DNA of 64,000 bases. Source: CAINDZ01 sp041908585 (GTDB taxonomy: Bacteria; Krumholzibacteriota; Krumholzibacteriia; LZORAL124-64-63). The stretch's first letter is position 1; each line of letters opens with the position of its first letter. Below are positions 51,372 through 60,182 of the stretch, piece after piece. The position numbers were made by a program, and so were the translations under genes. The notes beneath the pieces are model-generated. The model made no database searches, had not been told where the DNA came from, and saw only the letters and a list, made by a program, of their open reading frames with translations. Location: the NCBI GenBank assembly GCA_041908585.1, contig JAYRFB010000201.1:3830-67829 (forward strand), read 5' to 3'.

Positions 51372-51974
51372 GTGGACTCGCCAACTCCCATTCCGTCGGT
51401 CCCCGTGTTCCCGCTGGACGACTACTTCGTCTTCCCGGGCTCGGTGACGCCGCTCCACGTGTTCGAGACGCGTTATCGCCAGATGATGCGCGACCTGATG
51501 GACAGCAGCGGGCGCTTCGTCATGGCGCCCACCGACCCGTCGCAGGCGCGCGATCCCGGCGCGGGCGGGTCGCCACCGCTGCCGGAGCTGGGCACGCTGG
51601 TGGAGATCCTGCGCACCGAGGAACTCGAGGACGGCCGCTGGCTGGTGCTCCTGCTCGCGTTGGCCCGCGTGAGGCTGGCGGAAGTGCCCAGCGACCGGCT
51701 CTACCGCCGGGCGGAAGCGCAGCTGCTCGCCGAGCCGGAACCGGACGGGCCGGCGCCGGATGCGGCGGGGCTGCGCGCGGCGCTGTTCACGGCGCTGCAG
51801 CAGGCATCCGACGGCATCGCTGTCGAGCTGCCGGAGGATGTCCCGACGGGGCGGCTGGCCGACCTGCTGCTGCAGGCGCTGCCGCTGGAGCCGGCGCGGC
51901 GGCGGCAGGCGTTCGCGGAGCTGGACCCGGAAGCCCGAGCGCGGCTGGCGCTGGGCTGGTTCACACCAGCATGA
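51372..51974 (+). CDS. LON N-terminal substrate-binding domain protein
   Basis: 200 residues, GTG 51372 with GGAG 7 bases before. VPVFPLDDYFVFPGSVTPLHVFETRYRQMMRDLM, read in parts, is the LON domain start. LGTLVEILRTEELEDGRWLVLLLALARVRLAEV is its second half. There is no ATPase or protease domain, so it is one of the short LON-domain proteins whose role is unknown; substrate sensing has been suggested for the family. The last bases overlap a minus-strand gene by 14 bases. Confidence 0.88.
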   Translation: MDSPTPIPSVPVFPLDDYFVFPGSVTPLHVFETRYRQMMRDLMDSSGRFVMAPTDPSQARDPGAGGSPPLPELGTLVEILRTEELEDGRWLVLLLALARVRLAEVPSDRLYRRAEAQLLAEPEPDGPAPDAAGLRAALFTALQQASDGIAVELPEDVPTGRLADLLLQALPLEPARRRQAFAELDPEARARLALGWFTPA

Positions 51975-52272
51975 AGAGCGCCGCCATCGCCAGCGCTGCC
52001 GCTCGAGCCAGCGCGCGCGCGCGCGGCGAGAGGCCCGGCTGCGACGCGGCGCGCCAGCCGGCCACGGCGATGAGCACGTTGTAGGGCACCGGCAGGAAAT
52101 GGATGACCAGGGCGATCGCCGAGGCGGCAGCCCCGTCCGTGGTCAGCCAGATCGACAGCGCCAATGCCGAGCACCCCGCGTTGAGCATGAGCCCGCGCAG
52201 CAGGCCCCAGGTACCGAGCGTCTCGGCCAGCGACAGGCGTCCCTCCCACAGATCGCGCAGGATGGCCAACAT
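51961..52272 (-). CDS. small membrane protein
   Basis: 103 residues, ATG 52272 with GGGGGAG about 6 bases upstream. Two or three hydrophobic helices (GLMLNAGCSALALSIWL, AIALVIHFLPVPYNVLIAVAGW, LARAAALAMAALFMLV). No family recognised. It ends inside the convergent LON-domain gene by 14 bases. Good RBS and clean membrane topology support a real gene, but conservation is untested. Confidence 0.6.
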   Translation of the reverse strand: MLAILRDLWEGRLSLAETLGTWGLLRGLMLNAGCSALALSIWLTTDGAAASAIALVIHFLPVPYNVLIAVAGWRAASQPGLSPRARALARAAALAMAALFMLV

Positions 52273-52333
52273 TCCCACTCCCCCGGGCCTTCCCGGCGAC
52301 GATGCCGCTGCAGGCGCGCGCCGCCTCGCAACA

Positions 52334-52362
52334 GGGCCCCGGGCGACTGGCGTCCGGGGCCC
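52334..52362 (-). terminator. terminator after the OmpA-like gene
   Basis: GGGCCCCGG/CCGGGGCCC stem (9 bp) around an 11-base loop, 27 bases after the OmpA-like stop on the minus strand. Confidence 0.6.
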
Positions 52363-52388
52363 CTCGTGCTCGTCCCGCGTGCCTGGCC

Positions 52389-53849
52389 TCAGCGATCGGT
52401 GCGGACCAGCTCCACGCGGCGGTTCGCCTGGCGACCCGCGTCGGTGGTGTTGTCGGCCACCGGCAGGTCCTCCCCGTAGCCGACGGCGGTCATCCGCTCC
52501 GGCTCCACGCCGGCGCCGATCAGGTACTCGCGCACGGACTCGGCGCGCTGCGCCGACAGGTTCCGGTTGGCCTCGGCCGCGCCCACGTTGTCCGTGTGGC
52601 CCTGCACCTCGACCTTCACCATCGGCCAGGCCTTCAGCGACGCGGCCACCTCCTCGAGCACCGTCACCGACGACGGGTCGAGCTGCGCCGAGCCGGTCTT
52701 GAACCGCACGCCCTTGAGCACCATCGCGGCCTTGATCTCCGCGGCCTGCGGGCAGCCGTCGGCGCCCACCTTGACGCCGGCCGGCGTGTCCGGGCACAGG
52801 TCGGCGGCATCGTTCACGCCGTCGCCGTCGTTGTCGGCCTCCGGGCAGCCGTCCTGGTCCTGGAACCCGTCCGGGTCCTCCGCCTGGTCCGGGCACTTGT
52901 CGTTGACGTCGAGGACGCCGTCGCCGTCGTTGTCCGGATCCGGGCAGCCGTCCTCGTCGCGGAAGCCGTCGCGGTCCTCCGGATCGTTGGGGCAGCCGTC
53001 CACGGCGTCGGGCACGCCGTCGCTGTCGTTGTCCAGGTCCGGGCAGCCGTCGGTGTCCTGCCAGCCGTCCATGTCCTCGGCCGCCTCGGGGCAGACGTCG
53101 ACGTCGTCGAGGATGCCGTCGCCATCGCTGTCCTTGCTGCCGCCCCAGTACCAGGCGAAGCCGGCGTAGGCCTCGAGGATGCCGTTGTTGGCATCGACCT
53201 CGGCAGGGCCCCAGAGGTTGCCCGTGCCGACGTTGTCGAGGTCGTTGTCGATGATCTGCGTGTAGCGCGCGCCCAGGTCGAGGCTGGAGTTCTCGCCGAC
53301 GAACCACTCCACGCCGGCGCTGAGCGTGCCGGTCAGGTTCTGGCCGTGCAGGATGTGGCTGCGGCCGCTCGCATCGTAGCCGTGCAGCACCTCGCCGTCG
53401 GGCATGAGGCCGACGCCGTCGACGCCGTTCTCGTCGCGCACGCGCGTGTCGAGGTAGCCCGCGTAGAGCCCGGCGTACGGCACGAACCTCGACTCGGGCG
53501 CGAAGTGGCGCCGCACGCCGATCATCCCGTGCAGCGTCGTCGTGTAGAAGGCATGCACGCTCTTGAACGTGAGGCCGGCGTCCTCGCCGCGGTCCGCGCC
53601 GGGGCGGATCCAGCCGTACTTCAGGCCCGCCTCGAGCGACCACTCCGGCGTCAACCCGTTGCGGATCCACAGCGTCCCGTCCTGGTCGACGTTCGAATAG
53701 TCGTGATCGCCGCCGACCAGCTTCTGCATGCCGAGCTGGAAGCCGACGCCCCAGCGCTCGCTGAGGTCATCGGCCGAGGCCGGACCGGCGGCGAGCAGCA
53801 GCGTCGAGGCCAGCATGGCTGCGCAGGCCCAGGCACAGGATTTCCTCAT
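52389..53849 (-). CDS. OmpA-family outer-membrane protein with thrombospondin type-3 repeats
   Basis: 486 residues. I start at ATG 53849, because GGGAGGG lies 6 bases upstream; ATG 53855 would leave no spacing. Signal peptide ending GPASA. An N-terminal beta-barrel (about 30-250) contains YGWIRPGADRGED and YAGLYAGYLD. It is followed by about four calcium-type repeats (DSDGDGILDDVDVCPEAAED, then DNDSDGVPDAVDGCP and so on). A C-terminal OmpA/MotB peptidoglycan-binding domain has VEVQGHTDNVG, NRNLSAQRAESVREYL and RMTAVGYGEDLP. It tethers the outer membrane to the wall and spans the periplasm through the Ca2+ rod. Confidence 0.94.
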   Translation of the reverse strand: MRKSCAWACAAMLASTLLLAAGPASADDLSERWGVGFQLGMQKLVGGDHDYSNVDQDGTLWIRNGLTPEWSLEAGLKYGWIRPGADRGEDAGLTFKSVHAFYTTTLHGMIGVRRHFAPESRFVPYAGLYAGYLDTRVRDENGVDGVGLMPDGEVLHGYDASGRSHILHGQNLTGTLSAGVEWFVGENSSLDLGARYTQIIDNDLDNVGTGNLWGPAEVDANNGILEAYAGFAWYWGGSKDSDGDGILDDVDVCPEAAEDMDGWQDTDGCPDLDNDSDGVPDAVDGCPNDPEDRDGFRDEDGCPDPDNDGDGVLDVNDKCPDQAEDPDGFQDQDGCPEADNDGDGVNDAADLCPDTPAGVKVGADGCPQAAEIKAAMVLKGVRFKTGSAQLDPSSVTVLEEVAASLKAWPMVKVEVQGHTDNVGAAEANRNLSAQRAESVREYLIGAGVEPERMTAVGYGEDLPVADNTTDAGRQANRRVELVRTDR

Positions 53850-54038
53850 GTTCATCCCTCCCACGCGGTTTCGACCGCGCGATTCGGCTGGTTGCCGTTC
53901 CGGATTGGCTCGGTCCCAATACTTAGGCCACTGCCGCGGTTTGATCCAGCTATTTCTGACCGCCGCGGGCGCGGTTGCCGACGCGACGGGCGCAAGCTAA
54001 GGTGCTGCAAACGCGCAGCAACCCCGACGGAGGCTTCG

Positions 54039-55058
54039 ATGACCGACCCGACACCCACCAGGCCCTGGGCCGGCCACCGGCTGGCCGCGGAACTGGACGT
54101 GGCCCTGGCCGCGGTTCGCGAGGCCGCGTCGCTGTGCCACGAGGTGGGCGCCGGCGTCGATCGCGGCGAGCTGGCCAAGCCCGACCGCAGCCCCGTGACG
54201 GTGGCCGACTTCGGGGCCCAGGCGCTGGTCTGCCGCTCGCTGGCAGAGGCGTTTCCCGGCGACCCGGTGATGGGCGAGGAGGGTTCCGCCGGGCTGCTCG
54301 CGCCCGGCAACGAGACGCTGCTGGCGCGCGTGACATCGCTCGTGGCGGCCCGGCGGCCCGGCGCCTCGGCCGCCGACGTCTGCGCCTGGATCGATCGCGG
54401 CGCGCTGGATCGCGCGACCCCGCGCTTCTGGACGCTGGACCCGGTCGACGGCACGAAGGGCTTCCTGCGCGGCGGTCAGTACGCCGTCGCGCTGGCCCTG
54501 ATCGTGGACGGCGAGCTGGCCGTGTCGGCGATGGGCTGCCCGAGCCTGGGCGAATCGGCGGAAGGGCCGGCCGGCGCCGGCTCCCTGTTCGCGGCCGTGG
54601 CCGGCGGCGGCGCCTGGCAGCTTCCGCTGAGGGGCGACGGACCGGCGCACCGCCTGCGCACGCGCGCGACGGACGACCCTTCGCGCCTGCGGTTCTGCGA
54701 GTCGGTGGAGGCCGCCCACTCCTCGCACGGCAACGCGGCGCGCGTGGTGGCCCTGCTGGGCGCGGCGACGGCCCCGGCGCGCCTGGACAGCCAGGCGAAA
54801 TACGGCGTCGTGGCGCGCGGCGAGGCCGACGCCTACCTGCGCATGCCCAACCGCGCGGACTACGCCGAGAACATCTGGGACCACGGGCCCGGCGCCCTGA
54901 TCGTGACCGAGGCGGGGGGCGCGGTGACGGACATCGCCGGCCGCCCTCTCGATTTCTCGCTGGGCGCCAAGCTGGAGCACAACCGGGGCGTCGTCGCCTC
55001 GAGCGGGCCGGCGCACGGCGCCATCATCGCCGCGATCCGGGGCCTGGGCCTGGCCTGA
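54039..55058 (+). CDS. inositol-monophosphatase family phosphatase, likely 3'(2'),5'-bisphosphate nucleotidase
   Basis: 339 residues from ATG 54039 (ACGGAGG 6 bases before). Metal-binding signature: SPVTVADFGAQALV, VMGEEGSA and WTLDPVDGTKGFLRGGQYAVALALI, then NIWDHGPGALIVTEAGG. The GTKGF plus QYAVALALI pattern is that of Hal2/CysQ-type phosphatases, which remove the 3'-phosphate of PAP, rather than of plain inositol monophosphatase. The substrate is an inference. Cytoplasmic, monocistronic. Confidence 0.85.
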   Translation: MTDPTPTRPWAGHRLAAELDVALAAVREAASLCHEVGAGVDRGELAKPDRSPVTVADFGAQALVCRSLAEAFPGDPVMGEEGSAGLLAPGNETLLARVTSLVAARRPGASAADVCAWIDRGALDRATPRFWTLDPVDGTKGFLRGGQYAVALALIVDGELAVSAMGCPSLGESAEGPAGAGSLFAAVAGGGAWQLPLRGDGPAHRLRTRATDDPSRLRFCESVEAAHSSHGNAARVVALLGAATAPARLDSQAKYGVVARGEADAYLRMPNRADYAENIWDHGPGALIVTEAGGAVTDIAGRPLDFSLGAKLEHNRGVVASSGPAHGAIIAAIRGLGLA

Positions 55059-55082
55059 GGCGCAGGTGCCGGGGCCCGACGT

Positions 55083-55664
55083 TCAGCGGAAGCGCGGCTC
55101 CGCCCCGGGCGTCTCGCGGTAGGCCGTCTCGCGCTTCGGCTGCCACTGCCCGGCGGCCTGCATGCGGCTGCTCACCGTCAGGCCTTCGGCGGTGCGGCGC
55201 CAGACGCCTTCCACCTTCGTGATCCCGCCGGCATCGCCCACGACATCCTCGAGCGTGACCAGCGAATCGCCCGCCGCCGTCATGGTGCCGACGGTATGGA
55301 AGCCGGCGGTGGTCACGTACCAATAGCGGATGGAGCCGGTCGAGGCATCCCAGGTGACAAGCGATTCGCCGCCGTAGTCGCCGCCGTTGATCGAGTGGGT
55401 GATGCGCACCGCCTTGCCGCCGAGCACGGTCTCCCACTTCTGGATGTCCACCGCCGCGCCCTCGTTGCCGGCCGGGCCCATGCTGGCGGTAAACGTCCGG
55501 TCGACATACGGCGCCAGCGGCGCCAGGCGCGCGTCGAGCTCGCCGGCCCTCGCCACCGTGCCGCCGGTCGCGACGGCGGCGAGCACCGCGCAGGCGAGCC
55601 GCCGGAAAAGGTCGCCGGCACCGGAACGGGCGATGAAGGAGTGACGACGGCGACAGGACTGCAT
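55083..55664 (-). CDS. hypothetical exported protein (DUF1579-like)
   Basis: 193 residues from ATG 55664 (GAGGTG 7 bases before). Signal peptide about residues 20-40 (LACAVLAAVATGGTVARAG). The mature part FTASMGPAGNEGAAVDIQKWETVLGGKAVRITHSINGG, read in parts, and WDASTGSIRYWYVTTAGFHTVGTM resembles DUF1579-like secreted proteins, probably a small beta-barrel. Role unknown. Convergent with the phosphatase gene, 24 bases apart. Confidence 0.6.
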   Translation of the reverse strand: MQSCRRRHSFIARSGAGDLFRRLACAVLAAVATGGTVARAGELDARLAPLAPYVDRTFTASMGPAGNEGAAVDIQKWETVLGGKAVRITHSINGGDYGGESLVTWDASTGSIRYWYVTTAGFHTVGTMTAAGDSLVTLEDVVGDAGGITKVEGVWRRTAEGLTVSSRMQAAGQWQPKRETAYRETPGAEPRFR

Positions 55665-55776
55665 GGCGCGCACCTCGCGGGAGGGGAAGGATTCGCCGCT
55701 GGCCCGGCCGCGGCGATTGGGGCATCCTTGGCAAGGTAGCGCCGGGCCATCGGGGCCGGCCACACGGGAGGACGGG

Positions 55777-57018
55777 ATGATCGTCGTCATCGGCGCCGGG
55801 CCCGCGGGCCTGTTCGGCGCCATCACCGCGCGCGAACAGGCGCCGCACGTGCCGGTCATCGTCTGCGACCGGTCCGCGCGCGCGCTGGCCAAGGTCCTGG
55901 TCTCGGGCGGCGGGCGCTGCAACGTGACGCACGCCTGTTTCGACGCCAGGGAGCTGGCCACGCGCTACCCTCGCGGCGGACGCGAGCTGCGGGGCCCCCT
56001 GACGCGGTTCGGTCCGGCCGAGACGGTCGCCTGGTTCGCCGCACGCGGCGTGGCGCTGAAGACGGAGCCCGACGGGCGCATGTTCCCGGTGACCGACGAC
56101 GCGCGGACGGTGGCGGGCGCACTGCTGGAGGCCGCGCGCGGGGCAGGAGTCGAGCTTCGCCTGCGGCAGGGAGTGCGGGCGCTGCTCCCGCGGCAGGGCG
56201 GCGGCTACACGGTCGAGCTGGAAGGCGGGGACGAGCTCGCCGCCGCGCGCGTCCTGCTGGCGACCGGCGGGCGCACCTCGCGCGGCGACGGCGACGTAGC
56301 CGACGGCCACGCGCTGGCCGCGGCCCTGGGCCATGCGATCGTGCCGCCGGTGCCATCGCTGTTCAGCCTGGACTGCGATGCGACCTGGCTGACCTCGCTG
56401 GCCGGGGTCGCGGTGCCCGACGCGGCGGTGGCCGTGGGCGAGGGCCGTGCCGCCGTGCAGAGGCGCGGCCCGGTGCTGGTCACGCACCGCGGGCTGAGCG
56501 GGCCCGCCGTGCTGGTGCTCTCGGCCTGGGCGGCGCGGTCGCTGCACGACTGCGGCTACAGGACGCAGCTGCGCGTCGACTGGCTGCCCGGCCTGCCCGC
56601 CGATGGCGCCGGCGAGATGCTGCAGGATTGGGCGCGCGGCCACGGCCGGCAGGAGATCCTGGCCGCAGGACCAGGCGGCTTGCCGCGGCGGCTGTGGGCG
56701 GCGCTGGTCGCGCGGGCCGGCATCGCCGAGGGCGATCGCTGGGGCGACCTCGGGCGCGACGCGCGACGCCGCCTGGCCGACCTGCTGCGAGCCACGCGCC
56801 TGGACACGACCGGCCAGAGCACGCACAAGGAGGAGTTCGTCACCTGCGGCGGCGTCGACCTTCGCGAGGTCGACTTCCGCACGATGGAAAGCCGGCTGTC
56901 CCCCGGTCTTCACCTGGCAGGTGAAGTGCTGGACATCGACGGCGTGACGGGCGGCTTCAACTTCCAGTCCTGCTGGACCACCGGTCGGCTGGCCGGCCTG
57001 GCGCTGGCCCGAAGCTGA
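55777..57018 (+). CDS. HI0933/BaiN-type flavoprotein (NAD(P)/FAD-dependent oxidoreductase)
   Basis: 413 residues from ATG 55777 (GGGAGGACGGG before). FAD-binding VIGAGPAGLFGAITAREQ at the N-terminus; LVSGGGRCNVTHAC is the family signature. The GG-doublet GGRTSRGDGD lies in the middle, and GVDLREVDFRTMESRLSPGLHLAGEVLDIDGVTGGFNFQSCWTTGRLAG, read in parts, is the C-terminal FAD segment. HI0933-like proteins include the bile-acid reductase BaiN but most are uncharacterised reductases. It ends 3 bases before the convergent MarR gene. Confidence 0.93.
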   Translation: MIVVIGAGPAGLFGAITAREQAPHVPVIVCDRSARALAKVLVSGGGRCNVTHACFDARELATRYPRGGRELRGPLTRFGPAETVAWFAARGVALKTEPDGRMFPVTDDARTVAGALLEAARGAGVELRLRQGVRALLPRQGGGYTVELEGGDELAAARVLLATGGRTSRGDGDVADGHALAAALGHAIVPPVPSLFSLDCDATWLTSLAGVAVPDAAVAVGEGRAAVQRRGPVLVTHRGLSGPAVLVLSAWAARSLHDCGYRTQLRVDWLPGLPADGAGEMLQDWARGHGRQEILAAGPGGLPRRLWAALVARAGIAEGDRWGDLGRDARRRLADLLRATRLDTTGQSTHKEEFVTCGGVDLREVDFRTMESRLSPGLHLAGEVLDIDGVTGGFNFQSCWTTGRLAGLALARS

Positions 57019-57021
57019 CCT

Positions 57022-57573
57022 TCAGGCGCGCGCCTGGTCTGCGGCCTGCGCCGGTGCGACTCCCGGGCCGGCATCCGCGCTGGCGGACAGGACCCGCGAC
57101 AGTTCCGCTTCCAGCGCCGCCAGCACCTCGGTCGCCTCGACAAGCCGCCGGCGCGACGCGGCGCGCGACAAGGCGCCCACCAGGGCGCCTTCCCGCGCCA
57201 GGACCCGCCGGGCCAGGTCCACACCCTCCGGCGTCAATGCCGCCAGCCGCGAGCGGCGGTGCCGCGGATTCCGGCGCCACTCGACCAGCCCCCGGGCGGT
57301 CATCGGCGCCAGCGTCTGCTGCACGTACTGCCGCGTGACCCCGTGGCGGGCGGCCAGGGCCGGGATCGCCTGGTGCCCGCCCTGGCGCAGGTGCAGCAAC
57401 AGGGCGCGCTCACCAACCGACAGGCCGTCATCGGAGTGCAGTTGCCGGGCCGCGGCTTCCAGCCGGCCCGACAGGCGGCGGACCGCTCCCATCAGGGTGC
57501 CGGCGGCGAACGCCGCCTGGGGATCGACAGAAGGAACCGACGATGGGCGGGCATGACGCGAATCGGGGGGCAC
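57022..57573 (-). CDS. MarR-family transcriptional regulator
   Basis: 183 residues, GTG start with GAAGGA 6 bases upstream. Winged helix: LSVGERALLLHLRQGGHQAIPALAARHGVTRQYVQQTLAPMTARGLVEWRRNPRHRRSRLAALT, read in parts, with the wing RNPRHRRSRLAALTPEG. MarR proteins are dimers that sense small ligands. The upstream 330-base gap holds three repeated TTGACA-N6-TTGACA sites that are its likely operators. Convergent with the flavoprotein gene, which ends 3 bases away. Confidence 0.9.
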   Translation of the reverse strand: MPPDSRHARPSSVPSVDPQAAFAAGTLMGAVRRLSGRLEAAARQLHSDDGLSVGERALLLHLRQGGHQAIPALAARHGVTRQYVQQTLAPMTARGLVEWRRNPRHRRSRLAALTPEGVDLARRVLAREGALVGALSRAASRRRLVEATEVLAALEAELSRVLSASADAGPGVAPAQAADQARA

Positions 57574-57643
57574 GTCGGTCCTTCCGGTGGCCAGAGGTGG
57601 CGGGGCGAGGGGCTGGCGCGACCTTGCGGCTTGCCACGCACTA

Positions 57644-57806
57644 TGTCAACATCATTGTCAAATTGAACATGAGACAGGAACTATCTGTCCGGTTGGCGAT
57701 TGCGCCAGAACACAATCTCGGCGGCACCTGGGTCATTTGACAATTCTATTGACAATTAGAAGACAAGCATTCAACCCCACCTCCAACTTTGACAATCATA
57801 TTGACA
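57644..57806. promoter_or_regulatory. three TTGACA-N6-TTGACA sites upstream of the MarR gene
   Basis: 57644-57661 (TGTCAA-CATCAT-TGTCAA, minus strand TTGACA-ATGATG-TTGACA), 57737-57754 (TTGACA-ATTCTA-TTGACA) and 57789-57806 (TTGACA-ATCATA-TTGACA). Period 12, AT-rich surroundings. They lie in the 330-base divergent gap between the MarR gene and a lipoprotein gene and are likely operators for both. None has a good -10 at the right distance, so they are not simply three -35 boxes. Confidence 0.75.
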
Positions 57807-57829
57807 TCATAACGCCCGCTGGCGCCGCA

Positions 57830-57858
57830 TTGCTTCACATCGACCCGACCCGTAAGAT
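57830..57858 (+). promoter_or_regulatory. possible sigma-70 promoter for the lipoprotein at 57904
   Basis: TTGCTT (57830-57835), 17 bases, TAAGAT (57853-57858, 4 of 6), 45 bases before the GTG. It begins 23 bases after the last of the TTGACA repeat sites, so a protein on those sites could control it. Confidence 0.4.
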
Positions 57859-57903
57859 GAACCATGCCTTCGCGCCTCCCCCGCATCTCGAGGAGTCCCT
57901 GCC

Positions 57904-59043
57904 GTGGCGTTGACCGTCCCCCGCCGGGAGCACCCGGCCCTGCGCTGCGTATCGACAGCGCTGCTGCTGGCCGCGATCGCCCTGCCGGGGGCGACCGGCT
58001 GCCGCAACGAGCGACCGACCATGCCGCCGGATGCCGACCTCTGGCGGGCCGCGGACCTGCCCTACCTGAACGTGGGCACCAGCCTCGAGGCGATCGCGTT
58101 CGACGGGAATGCCGGCTACATCCTGGGCTCTGGCCTGGCCAAGGCGGGGACCGATTACCTCCTGCTGGCGCGAGATACCTCCGGGCACTGGCTCCAGCGC
58201 CGGCTGGCCGATCCGCCTGACAACGCCGTTCTCGTGGACCTGGCCGCCGGCGCCACGGGCGTGGTCGTGGGCGGCCAACTGCAGCAGGATCTCGAGCCGT
58301 GCCTGGTCCACGACGAGCGGAATGAGCTGGCGGCCTCCATCGCGAGGGCCGGCATCGGCATCGCCGTCATCGACGGCGACGATGCCTTGATGATCGCCGG
58401 CGGACAGGCGGTCGGCGGCGCCTTGTGGCTGAGCCGTGCTCCCGGCACCTGGTCCGTCGAGGCGACGCCGCTGAGCGCGACCCACGCAGGCGGCTTCGCG
58501 GACGTATTCGTGGCCGGCGAGCGCGCCTGGGCCTGCGGCTACGACGAGGGCTCGGACACGCCGCCTCTCGTGCTGGCCCTGGATCCGGCGGCCGGCACCT
58601 GGTCGCGGGTGCCGCTGGGTGAGGGCATCCTCGGTCGCACGTTGCGTTGCGTGGCCGCCCGCGACGACGGCACGTTGCTCCTGGGCGGCCTCGCCGACGG
58701 CGGGTCCGGAAGCGCGCAGCCGTTCCTGCGCCTGCGCGAGCCGGGCGGCGGCTGGGTGGACCTGGAGATTCCCGACGTCGCGTTCCTGGGTTCGATCAAC
58801 GACCTCCAGCCGGCCGCGGACGGAGCCTGGTACGCCGCGTGCGGCGGCACGACCGGCGCCGGCACGGATGGCCTGGCCACCATCCTGCGCGTGTCCGGGC
58901 GCGAGGTCAGCGCCGAGTTGACGCCGTTCCACGGCGCGATCCGCCAGCTGGGCCGCGATGCCGGCGGGCTGCTCCATGCGGTCGGCTACCGAATCACCTC
59001 CGGCGGCGGCCTGCACCAGCCGCTGTTGCTGACGCGCAATTGA
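57904..59043 (+). CDS. hypothetical lipoprotein
   Basis: 379 residues from GTG 57904. Lipobox: CVSTALLLAAIALPGATGC. The rest is a repetitive beta-rich chain with short repeating units (for example VGTSLEAIAFDGNAGYILGSG, DDGTLLLGGLADGGSG and VDGG-like turns), typical of propeller-like sensor proteins. No catalytic motif and no recognised family. It is divergent from MarR and shares its operator region, which is the best hint to regulation. Confidence 0.6.
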   Translation: MALTVPRREHPALRCVSTALLLAAIALPGATGCRNERPTMPPDADLWRAADLPYLNVGTSLEAIAFDGNAGYILGSGLAKAGTDYLLLARDTSGHWLQRRLADPPDNAVLVDLAAGATGVVVGGQLQQDLEPCLVHDERNELAASIARAGIGIAVIDGDDALMIAGGQAVGGALWLSRAPGTWSVEATPLSATHAGGFADVFVAGERAWACGYDEGSDTPPLVLALDPAAGTWSRVPLGEGILGRTLRCVAARDDGTLLLGGLADGGSGSAQPFLRLREPGGGWVDLEIPDVAFLGSINDLQPAADGAWYAACGGTTGAGTDGLATILRVSGREVSAELTPFHGAIRQLGRDAGGLLHAVGYRITSGGGLHQPLLLTRN

Positions 59044-59151
59044 CGTTGACTCACCGGACCGCCGCCCGCGTGGCCCGCAAAATGCTCCCTTTCGTCCGCA
59101 AATGGGCGCTCCGGCCGCGAGGGAAGGCCGGGACGGACGGGAGAAGGCACC

Positions 59152-60099
59152 ATGAGGAACAAGCATCTGCTTCTGGCCCTGGCAACCATGCTGTTGGGCC
59201 CCGCCGTGGCGGGCGCCGCGATGCTGGACCAGCTGACCGCGACGGCGGATTGCAATGCCTGGAACGCGGAGGCGACGATCACCTTCCGCCCGGGCGCCAA
59301 CGCCGTCGTGCTCGTGTTCAGCATGGAGCTGACCGACTCGACGGGCGTCGAACTGGAGCGTTACGACTGGGAGGACTGGCTGGAGATCCCCACGGTCGAG
59401 ACGATGGCCTACCCGTTCAGCGGCACCTGGCAGGCGCCGCTGGCGCAGGCCGCCATGATGCGCGTGGCGGTCGAGGTCTACGACACGCGCGGCGACAGCT
59501 ACGGGCTCACGATGGATGAGGTGTTGGTGACTCTCGCCTGCCCCGCGGGCGACGACACGCCGACCCCCGCCTGCAGGCACGCTTCGCGCTGGTGGCTGCG
59601 CCACCGCGCCGAGTGGCCCGTTCATGAACTGGCACTGGGTGGCGTCAGCTACGACCTGCGCCGGCTCGAGAGGCTGCTCCGCCAGCCCCATCGCGGCCTG
59701 GTCGGGCGGCGACTGGCGCACCAGCTGGCGGTGGCGAAGCTGAACGTGGCCAACGGCGCCGCCGGTGCCGGCGAGATCGAGACTGTCGTCGCGGCGGCCG
59801 ACGCCTGGCTGGCGGCCAACCCGCTCGAGAGCCGGGGCCGGCACTGCGAGCCCCGCCACAACGAGCGCAGGCAGGCGCTGCGGATGATCAAGGACCTCCA
59901 CCGCTGGAACCACGGGGGCTGCCCCGACGGCGCCGCTCTGGCCGGCGACAGCGAGGACGAGATCGAGAAGGACGGGCTGACCTTCGACTTCGGCGCCGCC
60001 GACCAGGAGTTCAGTGCCGACCTGGCCGACTACGACGAGACCGACAAGTCCGCCGAGGAAACGACCTCGCTGGGCTCGCTCAAGGCGATGTTCCGCTAG
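59152..60099 (+). CDS. secreted protein with C-terminal LGSLKAMFR motif
   Basis: 315 residues, RBS GGGAGAAGG. Signal peptide ending AVAGA. The middle (about 140-250) is rich in Arg/His/Trp (CRHASRWWLRHRAEWPV, GVSYDLRRLERLLRQP, RHCEPRHNERRQALRMIKDL) and charged toward the end (DSEDEIEKDG, DYDETDK). The last 15 residues AEETTSLGSLKAMFR match the end of the protein at 50614-51213 in pattern. Function unknown. A hairpin follows the stop. Confidence 0.65.
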   Translation: MRNKHLLLALATMLLGPAVAGAAMLDQLTATADCNAWNAEATITFRPGANAVVLVFSMELTDSTGVELERYDWEDWLEIPTVETMAYPFSGTWQAPLAQAAMMRVAVEVYDTRGDSYGLTMDEVLVTLACPAGDDTPTPACRHASRWWLRHRAEWPVHELALGGVSYDLRRLERLLRQPHRGLVGRRLAHQLAVAKLNVANGAAGAGEIETVVAAADAWLAANPLESRGRHCEPRHNERRQALRMIKDLHRWNHGGCPDGAALAGDSEDEIEKDGLTFDFGAADQEFSADLADYDETDKSAEETTSLGSLKAMFR

Positions 60100-60121
60100 C
60101 TCGTCCGGGGTGCCTGACGTC

Positions 60122-60157
60122 ACGGGCCCGGGATCGGTCGCACGGTCCCGGGCCCGT
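60122..60157. terminator. terminator hairpin between convergent genes
   Basis: ACGGGCCCGGGA/TCCCGGGCCCGT (12 bp) around a 12-base loop, between the stops at 60099 (+) and 60183 (-). Confidence 0.75.
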
Positions 60158-60182
60158 CCCGTTCACGGCGCCTGCCGTGCGC

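Noticed and set aside
52810..53120. Regular repeats that could suggest a CRISPR array or satellite
   Set aside because: They are in frame and encode the Asp-rich thrombospondin type-3 repeats of the OmpA-like protein; there are no unique spacers.
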